DNA of 64,000 nt from Anaspis maculata (GCA_949128115.1 OX421965.1:35087681-35151680); one strand, 5' to 3'. Shown: positions 22,886-35,254, numbered from the stretch's first letter. Notes: generated by a model from the sequence alone, not told the origin. Made by a program: numbers and translations.

Positions 22886-24342
22886 ATACGTGAATACTTT
22901 TTCAGAGGTTAATCGTTTTTTTTTCATTTTTCTGATAGATTTAACCGTAAGTTACCTACTGCAGCAAAATATACGATGAAGGATGGGAACGGAGGTTTTT
23001 GCATGAATCAACATTTCGTGCTACTCCACTTGCTTGCTGTAGAAACTTTGAACCTACATCCGCAAAACAGCCCTTCACTACTTGCTCGTCAAAGCAGACA
23101 TTTCTCCCATAGGTTATGTGTTGGAGGAGCAGCGGAAGATACACCACTTGGGCGTACAAAAGTAAACTCCCGGCAACTTCCGAGGCGGCGACTCCCTCAT
23201 GCATATTTATGCACCAATTAAGGCCGAAGAATGACAAAAATAAAGTGCATAATTAAACCGAAAAAGAAAATTCGGTCAAAAAAGCTCATTATTATTTATG
23301 AATATTCAGTTGTTTTCTCATTAAGTTATTTTTTCACTGTGCGAACTTGATTTTCATAATTTTTTCTTGCCCAAGGCCCGCGAAAGGGGGGAGGTCGATC
23401 TCTTGAGTGATTTATTTATGGTAATTCGGACCGGCATTGCCACCACTTTTCCTCCTCCTAGCCCTCGTCGCCTCTCACAGCCGAGTGTGTTTAATTACGA
23501 AACTAGAAATATTTTAATTGCTTTCAAAGAAGTTTAATTCTGAATGAGGATGCTCGGGAGGATGAGTTGATCGTCCGCCGGGCATAATTGGCGTAATTTG
23601 AATTGCAAGAAGGCCTCTCCTCGGCATTTTTGGTTGTTGTATTCTTGTATTTGATTTCTGGTGGAATTCTAATTCTGACTTATTCAATTTTTTAATATAT
23701 GACTCCTCCGAGATTTGAGGATTATCAATAGTTTATGGTCGAGTATGCAAAAAGAGCCTGTATCCAAAATATCCCACGTGCCATAAATATCCCACCCCAA
23801 AGAATGGCTAGCAGTTGATTCCAAAATTGTCATGCTGCAAGCGGAGCAACTTTCATTTGGAGTTGGGTTCTTGACCTAGTGCTGAAAAAAAAATAGAGTC
23901 ACTCAGCCAATTAATTCAGTTGCCCTCCTAGTTGCCCTGAATCACACTGAGTGATCAACATTTTCTAAATGCAAACTTATTCTTCTAAGAAGTTTCCCGA
24001 GACTTTTTCCATTTCACAACCTTTGTCCTGAGTACCTGAGGCGAATTCATCGTAGTAGAGATAGAAATAAACGTAAAACTCTCGGTAAAACCCCCCATAA
24101 GACAAAGTATCGGACAAAACTCTGTCCGTCGTCCTTTTACTATACATAGGTGGTGACTCCGAAGTTGGTGAACTGGAACATTTCTAGAGCCCTGGAACTT
24201 TTTTCGATGAATAGCTTAGGTCCTCAAAGAGGGTGGCCAGTGGGCGGATTAGATTTCATGATTCCGCCGCCATCTTGGCCGCCATATTGAAATTTCTTAT
24301 TATCGGAACCATTCTCATGAAACTTCGTACTTAGGTAGGTAC
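22886..24342. other. Intergenic DNA without recognised genes
   Basis: Mixed, partly low-repeat sequence. Mutually overlapping frames on opposite strands at 22956-23237 have no recognisable domain. The portion 23290-23700 resembles 13320-14000 in being free of obvious mobile elements. Confidence 0.4.
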
Positions 24343-24960
24343 TCTACCGGGTGGGCCATAAAAAACCGTGCTCGGAATTTTTCCTTCTAAAATTTTTATT
24401 TTGCCACCGATTTCATCGAACTTTTCAGCATTGGCTAGCCAATTGAATAGGCCATCATTTTCGTATTTCAAAATGGCCGACATATCAAAATTCAAGATGG
24501 CAGAAACAATTGAAAATAGGCCTCCACTTGTTCTCGTTGCTTTTTATTAAAAGTTACCAAAAAGTCAAAACCAATCATGTATTATAAAGGAATAGACCTT
24601 TCTTGTCAATTCAAGACTACAAATAGTAAAATCGGGTCATCGGCTGAGGAGCTATTGCGAGTCGAAGCGAAGCCCACTTTCCGGTTTTTTCATTTCCGTA
24701 TAATCGATCCAAATTTAGGTATCCTGTCCGCCAATCCGCCATTTGCTCATTTCTCAACTGATGTTCTCAAAGGACACTATCGGGTTTGGGCGGATTTTGG
24801 GCTTGGCATGATGTCCGCATTACCACTCCATGATTTTTTGTATACACACTAGTAATATCATCATCTTACACTGGGCAAAATTTGATGAAGTGGTAATGCG
24901 GACATCATAACGAAAAAAAATTTTTTTCAACATGATGTATGTCGCACGTTCGGGTAAGTC
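24343..24960. repeat. GGTGGGCCATAAAAAACCGTG repeat family, left-type arm
   Basis: Starts with ACCGGGTGGGCCATAAAAAA, then contains GGCTAGCCAATTGAATAGGC and a CGGCTGAGGAGCTATTGCGA block. The reverse-oriented counterpart is at 35476-35815, ending TTTTTTATGGCCCACCCGGT, and inner pieces recur at 30990-31856. The boundaries are blurred by later insertions. Confidence 0.6.
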
Positions 24961-25429
24961 AAAAAAAAAACTGAACTGTTTTATTTTTCTCGTCAAATAT
25001 TTGTTTTTTATCCGATTGCAACAAACTTGGTATTACTGATTAGCTAAATAAATGGACAACAAAATCCAAACCTCAAGATAAGAGAACTGTCAAGATTCAA
25101 GATGGCGGAGGCAAGTGGAATAATACCATGTATTGAACTCGTCTCTTTTTTTTAATACCTAGAAACTCTTGCGATGAGAAACCAAATTATGACGAATTTC
25201 GAAAGAATCGCCTTCTCACAAGGCAGAACGAAAGAATAATTTCGAGATAATTATTATTCGAATAATGAATTGATGTTATTTTCTTTACCGGCTTTGATGC
25301 ACTATAGAAGTTTCTGCCCTCTATTCTATAATGTGCTTCACAATCAAAAAGTGACATTTCTGGATAACACGGAGGATAACACTATATTACACTAGCAGCA
25401 AAAATAGCGCCCACTTGATTTATGACGAA

Positions 25430-25790
25430 GACGACTATGATGGTCATGGTCATGGGCAAACCCTCCGAGTACATCACGCTTGCAACCGGCAGTACAGCAA
25501 TGTGTAGAGGAAAATCGACGGAGTGTCGGACATCCTCACCTACGCCGGAGGTTGAAGACAGAAATCAGGTCAACCGTGCGCTTTTTGGTCCCAGTGCTTG
25601 GATGGACTTACCATCAAACATCCAGGCACCACATTGTGACTCAGTGAGTACGGCTGGTCTGAGAAAGAATACAGTGGGCCGAATAGCGGGACCTACGTGC
25701 CAGGTGGAACAATGTTCCATTAACCCCCCCACCAAATAAATCCTGAATCCAGATTCCATCCGATACCCTTGAGTCCCCAGACACATTATA
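25430..25790. repeat. Dispersed repeat unit, copy 1
   Basis: Shares long similarity with 26040-26395, including CCAGTGCTTGGATGGAC, AACATCCAGG and TGGGCCGAATA; both end in a run of Cs then CCAGATTC. The open frame at 25422-25739 lies inside and has no recognised domain. Possibly a non-coding end of a retroelement. Confidence 0.55.
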
Positions 25791-26039
25791 AAGCTTAATG
25801 ATCATTAACGATGGACCGCCATTTAACTTGCCTTGCGTTCTTGGTTACATGAGCGAGAAGAAAAATAATGGCGTTTCATTCAGTTCAGTGAAATGGGCTT
25901 GGTACGAAGAGGACGAAGCGTGTAGTAGGCCGCTCCAGTCGGGTGATAACTTGACTGTAGCGAAGCTGGCCGCTACCATGGGTTGGATGGGGGACAAGGC
26001 GTTTTTAATCTGATTTGAAGCTGGTCTGAAACTCCTCCT

Positions 26040-26395
26040 CGGGTGGTCTTAGACAAACCCCCCGAGTATATATGCCTCCAGCCGGCGGCACGGCGATGTG
26101 TAGAGGAAAACCGGCAGCGTGGTCGAGAGGCTGACGAAGTCAGGAACGTACCGGCGCAGGGAGCGTGAATGTATCGGACATCCGCACCTGCGGTTTAGGG
26201 GTGGCAGACGGAGTCTAGGCCAACGGTGCGCTTGTCGGCCCCAGTGCTTGGATGGACCGACCATCTCAAACATCCAGGTACCCCATTGCGGCTCGGTGAG
26301 TCCGTCTGGTCCGAAAGAGGGGTACAATGGGCCGAATAATAAGGCCTACGTGAGGTAAAACTATGTTCCACTAACTCCCCAAATGGAATCCAGAT
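26040..26395. repeat. Dispersed repeat unit, copy 2
   Basis: Direct-orientation relative of 25430-25790, about 610 bp downstream of it. A short piece of the same family (CCCAATAATAAGGCCCACGT) also occurs at about 63592, so this is a dispersed element and not just a local duplication. Confidence 0.55.
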
Positions 26396-27100
26396 TCAGA
26401 GAGACTTGGTACAGCTGGAGGCGAAGGCTAGAATCGTTGAGTTTGTGTGGCCATTTTGAAACGAAAGGGTCCATGACTACGTTGGATTGACTTCCCTGAC
26501 GCGAGCACAAAACTTCTACATAATCCACACAACTCCAAAGTACTCTTTTTCCTTAGCACTACACAGATTGTTCCGAATCGACCGTAAAAAGTCCAGGACA
26601 GTAAGTTGAGGGAAATAATTCAAGAGTGCCAGAGCCTGATAGCCTCGTTCCAACTCCGTGAAGTTTCACATACGGTCGGTTGTCCGTCCGGATCCGAATC
26701 AACCAAAATCAATTTGGTTTCTTGGTCAAAGTTTGTGAAAAGGAAAATCAACCTCTTAGCTCAATACTGACTTCGACTCATTTCAGGCCTTTTTGTTGAA
26801 TCCCCTTATGAAGTATTCGTGAAAAATTTTCAAGGAAAAGTCAGCAATGAGACTCTCTTTTGGTGGTGACCTAGCTCTGTCGACAAGATGAAAGATGCCG
26901 CGTTATGTCCCACTCTTTCGCAAATCCAGCACGTTCCGTCAGTCTTCCTGGGCGGACGTGACTTATTCTAACCTTCTGCCTTGTCTCGATTGGGCAGATC
27001 TCTAGATATTTTGGTTGGATAGCCTGTTTCAGGAGTGGTCACCCAAGTACCGCCGCGCGCCTTCAAGGAGCTTAAATTGGGCTGTCGGATTGAGACGTAG
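26396..27100. other. Unannotated sequence left of the Gypsy element
   Basis: About 700 bp with no recognised gene; composition is less AT-biased than most of the window. It may be part of an older transposon into which the Gypsy element inserted. Confidence 0.3.
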
Positions 27101-27104
27101 GTAT

Positions 27105-27626
27105 TGTTACGTACGGGTTCGTACTGAACGTAGACGTTCGCGTACGGGTTCAATTATAATTGAGACGATCTTTTCAAAACATACACTGTTTTTTTTTCAG
27201 CGTACTACAATAAATACACTTCAACAATAATTATTGCGCTTGGGAATATCGCTGGTACTCTCGCTTCCATCGTTCTCGATCACTTCCAGTTCAATACTAC
27301 TCCATAGGCTGATTATCGGTGCTTTATATATCTGCGACTATTGATCTCGAATATTCCATATGTTCTCCAGCAAATTCCACAGTGACCCGGCATACGATTT
27401 CTAGGCGACTCCCGAAAAATCCTACACATTTAGCGAGCTTTACCAACGTGCGGTGAACGTCACCTCCGCCAAAATAAACACATGTATCTGAACTCACTGT
27501 TGAAGTTTTCATTCAGTTCCATGGGCCAAACGCATGTTCTGGAATGCACTAGAGCTCCAAACTCTCACACTGCGACCTAATGGAAAGAGAAAGATCGCGT
27601 GTTCTCTAGTATCGCTGCTCGTAACA
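27105..27626 (-). repeat. 3' LTR of the Gypsy element (522 bp)
   Basis: Bounded by TGTTACG and CGTAACA, a 7-bp inverted repeat with the usual TG...CA. Immediately next to it on the internal side (27627-27640) is a purine run when read on minus, TAAGAAGGGGGCAG, a typical polypurine tract that primes plus-strand synthesis. Confidence 0.85.
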
Positions 27627-27637
27627 CTGCCCCCTTC

Positions 27638-28755
27638 TTAAGCCTGTTCGTCCCGAATAGCCTCACAGTTACTTCCCGAGTAACGTGCAAGGCGATCAAG
27701 GTGGACAACTCTGATCTTGGCTCTCGGGGCTCGCTGGATTTTATACACGACGTCATCATTCCTCTTGACCACCGTGTACGGTCCTTCCCTCGACGGATAA
27801 AACTTTGGAGACCTTCTTTTTTGGCGTTGAGGATTGTACAACCAGACCAGGTCTCCTGCTTTAAATTCCGTAAAGTTAGCCTCCAAGTCGTAGCGCGTCT
27901 TCATTCTATCGGTGGCGACTCAAATCCGTTTCTGAACCAACTTGTGGATGTCGCACATTCTTTGCCTCAGGTCGTCGACGTATTCGGGAATGTCTTCAGG
28001 ATCATTCTCTGGCGTGCCAAATTGTAAATCGCAGAGAAGCAAAGCTCTGGGCCAAAATGAACACGTGCCGGTGTTTCTCCCGTGGTGTCGTGAATGGCAG
28101 CGCGATACGCCATTAGAAATATTGGCAGATCACGACCCCAGTCTCGCTGATGCTCGTCAACGACCTTTGACAGGTCGTTGACGCTACTCCATCGTCCTGT
28201 TGAACCGTTCAATCATTTCGTCGGACCGTGGGTGAAGGGGTGTCGTCCTAGTCTTCTGTATCCCAAGTAGAGTACAGACACCCTGGAACACGTGTTGGAT
28301 TCAAGGTTTCGTTCCTGGTCTGAGTGTGATCCCAGAGGTACTCCGAAACGGCTAATCAAATCATCCACCAGCACCCTCGCCACTGTAGAAACTATCGGTT
28401 GGGTAGGGCGTACGCTTCCGGACACTTGTTGAAGTAGTCTATGGCAACCAGGATGTATTTGCTGCCATCTTCCGTTGAGGGGAACGGGTCAGCCACATCG
28501 ATCGCGATGCGTTCAAAAGGCCTTCCAACATTGTAAGTTTCCAGCTCCTCTCGGCTGCAAGTTCTTGGTCCTTTGCTGGCCGCACAAATCTCGCACTGGC
28601 GACACAATGTTTCCACGTCGTTCCGGCAGTTCACCCAGTAGAACCGCTCGCACACCTTGGCCAACGTTTTGTTCACCCCAAGGCGCCCTCCAGTCACGCC
28701 ATCGTGCATCTCTTTCGGGACTTCTTTCACTCTCTTCTTGGGAAGCACCAACTGG
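27638..28755 (-). pseudogene. Gypsy pol integrase, frameshifted
   Basis: Segments in several frames on minus. 28392-28751 has the zinc-binding domain (HDGVTGGRLG then CRQCEICAASKG; the usual second His of the HHCC motif is replaced by Arg) and the start of the core (FERIAIDVADPFP, VAIDYFNKCPEAYALPN). 28213-28425 holds FGVPLGSHSDQERNLES, with the second catalytic Asp. 27967-28212 holds DLPIFLMAYRAAIHDTTGET, the end of the core. 27638-27904 holds the C-terminal segment FKAGDLVWLYNP and RVVHLDRLARY. At least two frame changes separate them, so no functional integrase can be made. Confidence 0.85.
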
Positions 28756-29044
28756 ACCCTCTCCTTCTTCTCATCAGGACTCTTCCAGACTCTCTTCAGC
28801 AGCTCATTCTCGAATATTACTGTTACTCTGTCCTGGCCAAGTTACTTTCTTCCAGCAAGTGAACCGATGGCTGGGTCCTCGCGCTGCTGCCAATCTGCTG
28901 GTTCACACTCTTGCCGTACCTGTAGTCCTTGTTGCGTGGTCTTCGAGAAAGATCATCCGTGTTGCCATTGCCATGACTCTTTCCAAGACGATGTTGACTT
29001 CATCGATCAGCATCTCCCCGTTCTAGCATGGAACAGTCTGCTGA

Positions 29045-29720
29045 ACGGTACTGTTGCCTGCAGTCTCGACGAAGATGTCCTAGTTTTTCACATCCGAAGC
29101 AACGCGACCTTTCTTCAGGTTTTGGCTAGTCTTGGGAATTGTTCCGAGACAATAATGAGTTAAGGATTTCCTCATACATTTCCTCGATCGATTTTTCGGC
29201 AGTAGGTACCTCCGGACTCCTCAACGCCCACCGCCTTGACTTGACAACTGCAAACCTCTTTGACTCCCTCAATGAAGATCGCCTGAGTCAGTGCGTCGCT
29301 GATGTCGACTGGGTTTTTGATCATCACCATCTCACACAGATCTTGGTCTCGAATTTCATAGACGAAGTTATCTCTTATGATGTCTGTCAAGTGGTGCGCT
29401 GCGTACATTGGGCCTTATGAATAAAGATGGAGCAATTGCTTTTGCTTGAATTCTTGCAGCAAAAAACGTAGAAACATTTGGACAGGAGACTTTAAACCAT
29501 TATTATTATTTCAATCTGTTACTCAAATGCTCAGTAAAACCTAAATTGATGAATTACATGAAGTTTCTGAGTTTTTTTGAGAATTTCCTTGAAAGAAAAA
29601 ATCAAGAAAAAGCAATTGCTTAATCTTTATTCATAAGGCTCATTGGGTACGCTAGAAGAGCCAGCCTTTGGACATCAGCTCCAAATTCGTCTTCCTTAGT
29701 ATTTTTTCATATTCCTTAGT
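29045..29720 (-). pseudogene. Gypsy gag fragment with CCHC zinc knuckle, split by a MITE
   Basis: Read on minus: an upstream piece (about 29640-29700, ADVQRLALLAYP), the MITE at 29413-29639, then YAAHHLTDIIRDNFVYEIRD, then a nucleocapsid knuckle CFGCEKLGHLRRDC (C-x2-C-x4-H-x4-C) at about 29060-29105. The pieces on either side of the MITE read as one continuous capsid-like segment. A stop lies before the knuckle. Confidence 0.75.
29413..29639. mobile_element. MITE inserted into the gag fragment
   Basis: 227 bp with ends CCTTATGAATAAAGAT and the reverse complement ATCTTTATTCATAAGG (one mismatch), flanked by the near-identical 8-mers ACATTGGG and TCATTGGG. An 8-bp duplication suggests hAT. Related hairpins with (T)GTGAATAAAAAG-like ends are at 50088-50211 and 58142-58276. 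Confidence 0.75.
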
Positions 29721-29976
29721 GACCCAGCATACGATTTCTAGGCGACTTCCGAAAAATCCTATACATTTTACGGCATTACCAACGTGCGGTTAAGCCGGCA
29801 CCTCCGCCAAAATGGACGGGAGTATCTCAACTCGCTGTTGAAGTCTCCATTCAGTTCCGCGATCCATAGCCTACACGCATGTTCTGGAATGCATTAAAGC
29901 TCCGCACTTGTACACTGCGACCTAATGGGAAGAGTCTAGAAAGATCGCGTGTTCTCCAGAATCGCTGCTCGTAACA
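29720..29976 (-). repeat. Truncated 5' LTR of the Gypsy element
   Basis: Matches 27383-27626 of the 3' LTR (for example GCATACGATTTCTAGGCGAC and CGTGTTCT..AGxATCGCTGCTCG) with scattered differences, so the insertion is not recent. The inner ~280 bp are deleted at about 29715. Confidence 0.8.
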
Positions 29977-29980
29977 GTAT

Positions 29981-30989
29981 TATGTTGACGGTGGTTTGGA
30001 CCTCACGTCAATGACTCTTGTTTCTTCAAATTGTTTTGGATAGAGTGGCGGACTTTGAAATCGGAGATCCTCTTCAAATTGAGCAGTGGAATTTGCATTG
30101 TTTGACAACGGAATAAAAATGGAAATTAGTTTTTTGATTTTGCAGAGCTGATCCGATTCTAGATGAGTTACAAATCCTCATTAGATCTTCGACGGAGGGA
30201 AAGCTGAAGCAGCTTAGCTAAAAATGGAAGAACTTGTGGCGGGATAAATTATTTGAATCGCGAATACTGCTTCAGTACAATGCTCATGTAAATTCTACAC
30301 TAAAGAACGCATTGAGTCGATAGGTTGAGGATTGGTTGGTTGAGAAGTTTTTCGTTTGAGAATGGCGTAAGGGAGCAGCGAAGAAACTCAACATAGCCTT
30401 CAAGCCTTTACGCACCGCATTATGTCAGTTACTCATAAGCGGAAGAACAAAGTTTTGTTCAGTTGTTGTGTCAGTTGAAATCTTTTGGTTGAGGAATAAA
30501 ATGCCTCAACTACAATTGTTCAGTTGTTCACACAGGAGGCGGTAGAAAGTAAATGTCACATCGTTTGTGATTAGGTGATCTAGAGTGCTCGAGGAAGCAT
30601 GAGTCTGCAAAAATTCGGAAATCGGACTTCTTTTTTTTTTTCGTTGAGGGGCGGCGGCCGCGATCGGCGGCTGGGTGCTGGGCGGTGACAAACAAAAAGT
30701 ATCCTATCTCGTCTTGTTTTAAGTCAGCTATTCATCAGCGAAAGAAATAGAATCCTATGTTTTATGGTTCAGGAGAAATAGTTGAAAGATTCACTAAAAT
30801 CATAGAAATCAGGCTGGGCCCAATGGTCGATCAAAATTATCTTCACATATATCATCAAGAAGACAAGCAATCAGTACAGATATTTGCATGAATATGAGAA
30901 ATTACACACTCATACATATCACATGATCGATTTCCACCAATCAAGAAAGCAGTGGCAAAATTCGGCAAAAAACTGGTCCCTCGTGGCCC
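29981..30989. other. Unannotated sequence right of the Gypsy element
   Basis: No gene or clear repeat end recognised in about 1 kb. It is presumably continuous with 26396-27100, being the pre-insertion target. Confidence 0.3.
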
Positions 30990-31855
30990 AAAATCCGCCC
31001 GAACCCGATAGTGTCCTTTGGTAATAATGGCTAGCCAATTGGACAGGCTTTTTCTTCTATGAGAAAATGACGTACATGTCAAAATCCAAGAGGGCGGAAG
31101 CAATTGGAAATAGAATTTCTTTTGTTCTTAATGCTTTCAATAAAAATTCGCAGAGAGTCAAAACCAATAATTCTTCTGAAGGAATAGATCCTTCTTGACA
31201 ATCCAAGACCGCAACCAATCAAATCGGGTCATCTGCTGAGGAGCTACGGCGAGATGAAGCGAAGAGCCCACCTACCGGTTCCTTTATTCCCGCATAAATG
31301 ACTCAATTTTAGGAATCCTGCCCGCCATATCCTTATATTTTCCAACCGATTCTTTCAAATTTGGTATCAATGGCTAGCCAATTGGACAGGCTGCCATTTT
31401 CATATGAGAAAATGGCTAACATGTAAAAATTCAAGATGGCGAAAACTATTGAAATAAGGTCATATTCATCTTTGTTGGAAAAGAAAAACGGAACGTAGGC
31501 TTCGCTTCAACTGGCCGTAGCTCCTCATCAGATGAACCGATTTGATTGGTTGCTGTCTTGAATTGTCGAGAAAGGTCTACTCCTTCATAATAATGATTGG
31601 TTTTGACTTTCCGCTCATTTTTATCAAAAATCAATGAGGACAAAAGAAATTATATTTTCCATTGCTTCCGCCATGTTGGATTTTGACAGGTCTGTCATTT
31701 GGTCATATGAAAAAGGTAGCCTGTCCAATTGGCTAGCCATTGATACCAAATTTGAGAAAATCGGTTGAGAAATGAGCATATGGCGGATTGGCGGGCAGGA
31801 TACCTAAATTTGGGTCAATTATGCGGAAATGAAAAAAACGGAAAGTAGGCTTCGC
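30990..31855. repeat. GGTGGGCCAT-family inner sequence, two opposed pieces
   Basis: Contains GGCTAGCCAATTGGACAGGC in both orientations (about 31029, 31373 and, reversed, 31710), along with CATCTGCTGAGGAGCTACGG and its mirrored CCGTAGCTCCTCATCAG. These are pieces of the same family as 24343-24960, arranged head to head and interrupted at 31856 by a larger element. Confidence 0.55.
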
Positions 31856-32795
31856 TTGGGGAGGCTTTCACGCTCGAAAAATTTGTACACCACTGCTCAT
31901 TTCTCAGCAGTGTGGCCACTGCAGAGAACCACTGCCCACATTTCCTAGCACTGCCCACAATTTATTGAACACTGCCGAATTTAGCCACCAATTTTAGCCT
32001 TCTCTTATTTAAAATAAAATAACACGTGAAAAGCGATTTCCGTAAGCGCGGTAATTTTTCAACATCAAAAAATGATATTCTCGGAAGCTCTGGCTCAATA
32101 ACTCCGGATCACATCAAGATGATTCTGGTTTCAAATTGTAGCTAGAGAATTCAGTCTGTTTTAATGTGCACGATAACATTTCTATTTCATTTCTACCACA
32201 ATTTAGATATTGTCAAAAACTTGTTTTTTGAACTTAATTCTTGAATATGGCCCGCTGCAAAAATATCAATAGGAAAAGTGCAAATTCAGAAAAGGCACAT
32301 CAAAATTCATGAGTATGTGAAATTTGAACAAAATCGAAAAACCTTTGAAAAACTTTTTTATGAAGTTATAAAAAAAATTGTTTTGACATTCCCCACTTGT
32401 ATTTTTTCAATGGTGGGTTAAGATTGAGGCTAAGATTAAAAAAAAATCATTTTGCTACAGAATAAGATATCTGAAGTCAGTATCTTCAGTACTGTAGATA
32501 CTGTAGATAGTAGATAAAAATTATACATGAACAATCCACCTTTTCCATGACAGAAATCACTAGCGCGCATACCAGTGAGCGCATACTCCATCTAGTACAA
32601 ACGGCTACTACAGACCGCTAGTTCTGGGTTCACAGGTATGCGTGAAACTCTCATGGGGAAGGTGGATTTTCTTATGACCGTGGCAAATTCATTTTGGCGC
32701 CTTCATCATTGTATTCGCTTATGGCAGATGTCAATGTTCCACCATCTTTTTTCATGATCTTTGATATTTCAGAAACCGATACAGACATGGTCATA

Positions 32796-33413
32796 CAGGG
32801 TGATTCGAAAGTGTCGGACCACCTTGAAGGTGCGTAATATGGAGGGTCGGTAGAGTGCTGGAAAAATGTTAAAAAAATCTCTATGTCTTCTGATTTTGAA
32901 TTTATGGAGAGACAAAAGTTGGTCCTTCGATCGCTTCTGTTTTCGTTGTTTTAAAAGATTATAGTAAACTGGTTATGGAAAAAGAATGAGTACAAAAAAT
33001 CCAACTTTGAATCTGCAAAGAATTTCTGTTTTGTATAAAGGGTGAGTCATGAATCCTGAAAATTATTTTTTTCTGAAAGTACCTGTAAACAGCCACATTG
33101 GTCCCATGACCTATGTAGAGCACAATAAAACTATAGAACACAATTCATTTGGATAGAGTTCTGTTGCTTCTGGTTTATTAGGAAAACTAAATTTTTGTAA
33201 TTACTGATTCACCCTGTATAGAAAACAGAAATTCCTCGAGAAATTCAATACAGATTCACAGGTTGATTTTTTGTACTGATTATTTTTCCATAAACAGTTC
33301 AAAAAAAAATCTTTTGAAACAACGGAAATAGAAACCAACACAACTTTCTAGCACTCCATTACACCTCCATATTATGCACTGTTGGGATGGTCCAACACTT
33401 CTGAATCACCCTG
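32796..33413. mobile_element. CAGGGTG-type foldback, family B copy 1, nested
   Basis: Starts CAGGGTGATTCGAAAGTGTC and ends GAATCACCCTG, flanked by TA on both sides. Arms include TGGTCCxACACTT, GCAxxATATGGAGGT and the TTTGT..CCTTCGATCGCTTCTGTTTTC block. Copy 2 is at 50251-50816. Confidence 0.75.
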
Positions 33414-33675
33414 TATACATTTTCACAAAGCCAGACAAGACAAGGCTATTTGAAACCTTGTCTTGTGCCTTGTGGCCTTGTGCACCTGGATAATTTCCGC
33501 CAGTTTGGAAAGGGCCCAAAGAGGAGGGGAGGGGGGACATTTAAATCCTGAGGGACGAAAAAAGAAGCACTGCGGGTCAAATGTGTTTCAGTTATGATCC
33601 TGCTACTTAAGTGGTTTGCCTTTATCATCATTTGCAACTTGTTTTTTGCCTACCACGTCCACTACCACTGCCTCG

Positions 33676-33752
33676 TCTACCACGTACTCGTACCACGTAC
33701 TCGTACCACGTACCACGTACCACGTACTCATACCACGTACCACGTACTCGGT
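33676..33752. repeat. Minisatellite of TACCACGTACT-type units
   Basis: Short tandem array of CGTACCACGTACT/CGTACCACGTAC variants, about 77 bp. The two overlapping frames here only translate the array. Confidence 0.7.
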
Positions 33753-33785
33753 ATAGCAGTATCGCCATCAGGAGTGTCACACTTA

Positions 33786-34291
33786 AAAATTACTACGTTT
33801 CCATGGAGAATTGAAATCGATTTGAAAACGGTATCGGGATTGAAAACTGCATGTAAACGCTTGCAACATCGTATTCAAATCGATCTGAGTCTCAAGGTCG
33901 ATTCGGCAAATTCTGGGATTGTATCGGGATCGGATCGAAATAATACTTATGGAAACCCAATCGGATTGGATCGAAACATCAACAAACAGAAACTGATACA
34001 TAGCAATGAGTAAAACCGCTGTTCTGGTCGCATCGAGGGTCGCATTCATACTTGCACTTGTTGTCTGCATTTCTGCCTTCTGCACACTTGCAGTTTGCAG
34101 AGTACTTGCACTTTCTTTGATACGTTTAAGTTGGGATAGTTTTAGGTTAGGGTTAGACTTACATGACAGATATGTAAACAGAATTCAAATCGATTTGAAT
34201 ACCGAGTTCGAACCACTCATGTGAACACTTCCGTATTCAATCCCGATACCGTTTTCAAATCGATTTCAATTCTCCATGGAAACGTAGTAAA
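33786..34291. mobile_element. Foldback MITE with ACTACGTTTCCATGGAGAAT ends
   Basis: TACTACGTTTCCATGGAGAA at the left and TTCTCCATGGAAACGTAGTA at the right, with arms of about 75 bp running through GATTTGAAAACGGTATCGGG. Nested inside the 3.6 kb hAT-like element. Confidence 0.75.
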
Positions 34292-35254
34292 TGAAAAGCG
34301 AGGGGTAAAATATGATTCTTTTTTTCCCAAATGTCTGTACATTGCTGTACAATGTTCACGTGGAAAGTTTAATTAATTTGAAACACCCAAATCGAGACCC
34401 AAATTCAAAAAAAGAAACATTATAAAACTAATAAAAGAACAATGGCTGAAAATAATCTGTTTGCATTATTTTTCACTCTTAAGGCAACGTGAACAATGCT
34501 CTCCAGTCATAGACAATACAGCACGTTGAAGAAAAAAAACAAGACAAAGAATGTTTCTTTAGTGAGCCTAATTGCACCATTGGCTTTGCAAGATGTCAAT
34601 TGTAAATTACGCAAAGTCAATGATGCAATCCACGTTTACCATCACGTACATCACTTCAGCGCATACATGAGAACGCATACCTGCAGAGCGCGGTAATTTC
34701 AATTTTGACGCACGAAGTGTCACTGTCAATGGCAACTGTCAATCAATAATCGAAATGTAAACAAACAACAAACATAACCTCCTAACCATTCAACATTTAA
34801 TATTGTTCAGAATTAAATGTTACGACGTGCCGTATGGCAGAAAGACGCAAAAAAGATTCAGGTGATACGAAACACAACGGCTGCAAGGCGATCGACGAAA
34901 CAAGAGCGTTATTTGGTTAGATCTGTCGAAACGTCAAATCGACGTCAAGCGCTGTCAGCTGAAATTTGCGTGACGTTACACACGCACTCCGTATTACAGT
35001 GTTGTCAACTTGTTGTCGTGATATAGATATGGCAACGTCCTACTTTCACAGGTATGCGCAGAAACCTTTCGGGAAACGTGGATTGGGCCCTGGTCCCGGT
35101 TCTGATATACACTAATTTCGGATGATCTAGTAGACATAAGTCACAATTTAGCTATTTATGGCACAATAAGACACAACACCACATTGGTTTCCATGGTTAC
35201 GAGATCAACGCACTATCCTCTCCGCCACCTCAGCGCATGCGTATATGGTCGCTA

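Larger units (their letters stand above)
27105..29976 (-). mobile_element. Internally deleted Ty3/Gypsy LTR retrotransposon
   Basis: 2,872 bp element read on minus. The outer ends are TGTTACG (27105) and CGTAACA (ending 29976), and both are bordered by the same 4-bp target duplication GTAT (27101-27104 and 29977-29980). Order on minus: truncated 5' LTR, gag with a CCHC knuckle, integrase, polypurine tract, full 3' LTR. No protease, reverse transcriptase or RNase H is seen between gag and integrase, and the primer-binding site is lost with the 3' part of the 5' LTR. Frameshifts break the integrase. The element is dead. Confidence 0.85.

Noticed and set aside
25422..25739. 105-codon frame on plus
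   Set aside because: It lies in a dispersed repeat whose second copy at 26.1 kb does not keep the frame.
28475..29163. Long plus-strand frames (up to 183 codons) over the Gypsy element
   Set aside because: They are antisense to the gag and integrase sequences that carry real motifs on minus.
33655..33752. Regular array that might suggest CRISPR-like repeats
   Set aside because: The units are 12-13 bp and abut without spacers; it is a minisatellite in a eukaryotic genome.
34006..34224. Hydrophobic 72-codon frame resembling a signal peptide protein
   Set aside because: It runs through a MITE loop and arm nested in the hAT-like element; hydrophobicity is not enough.
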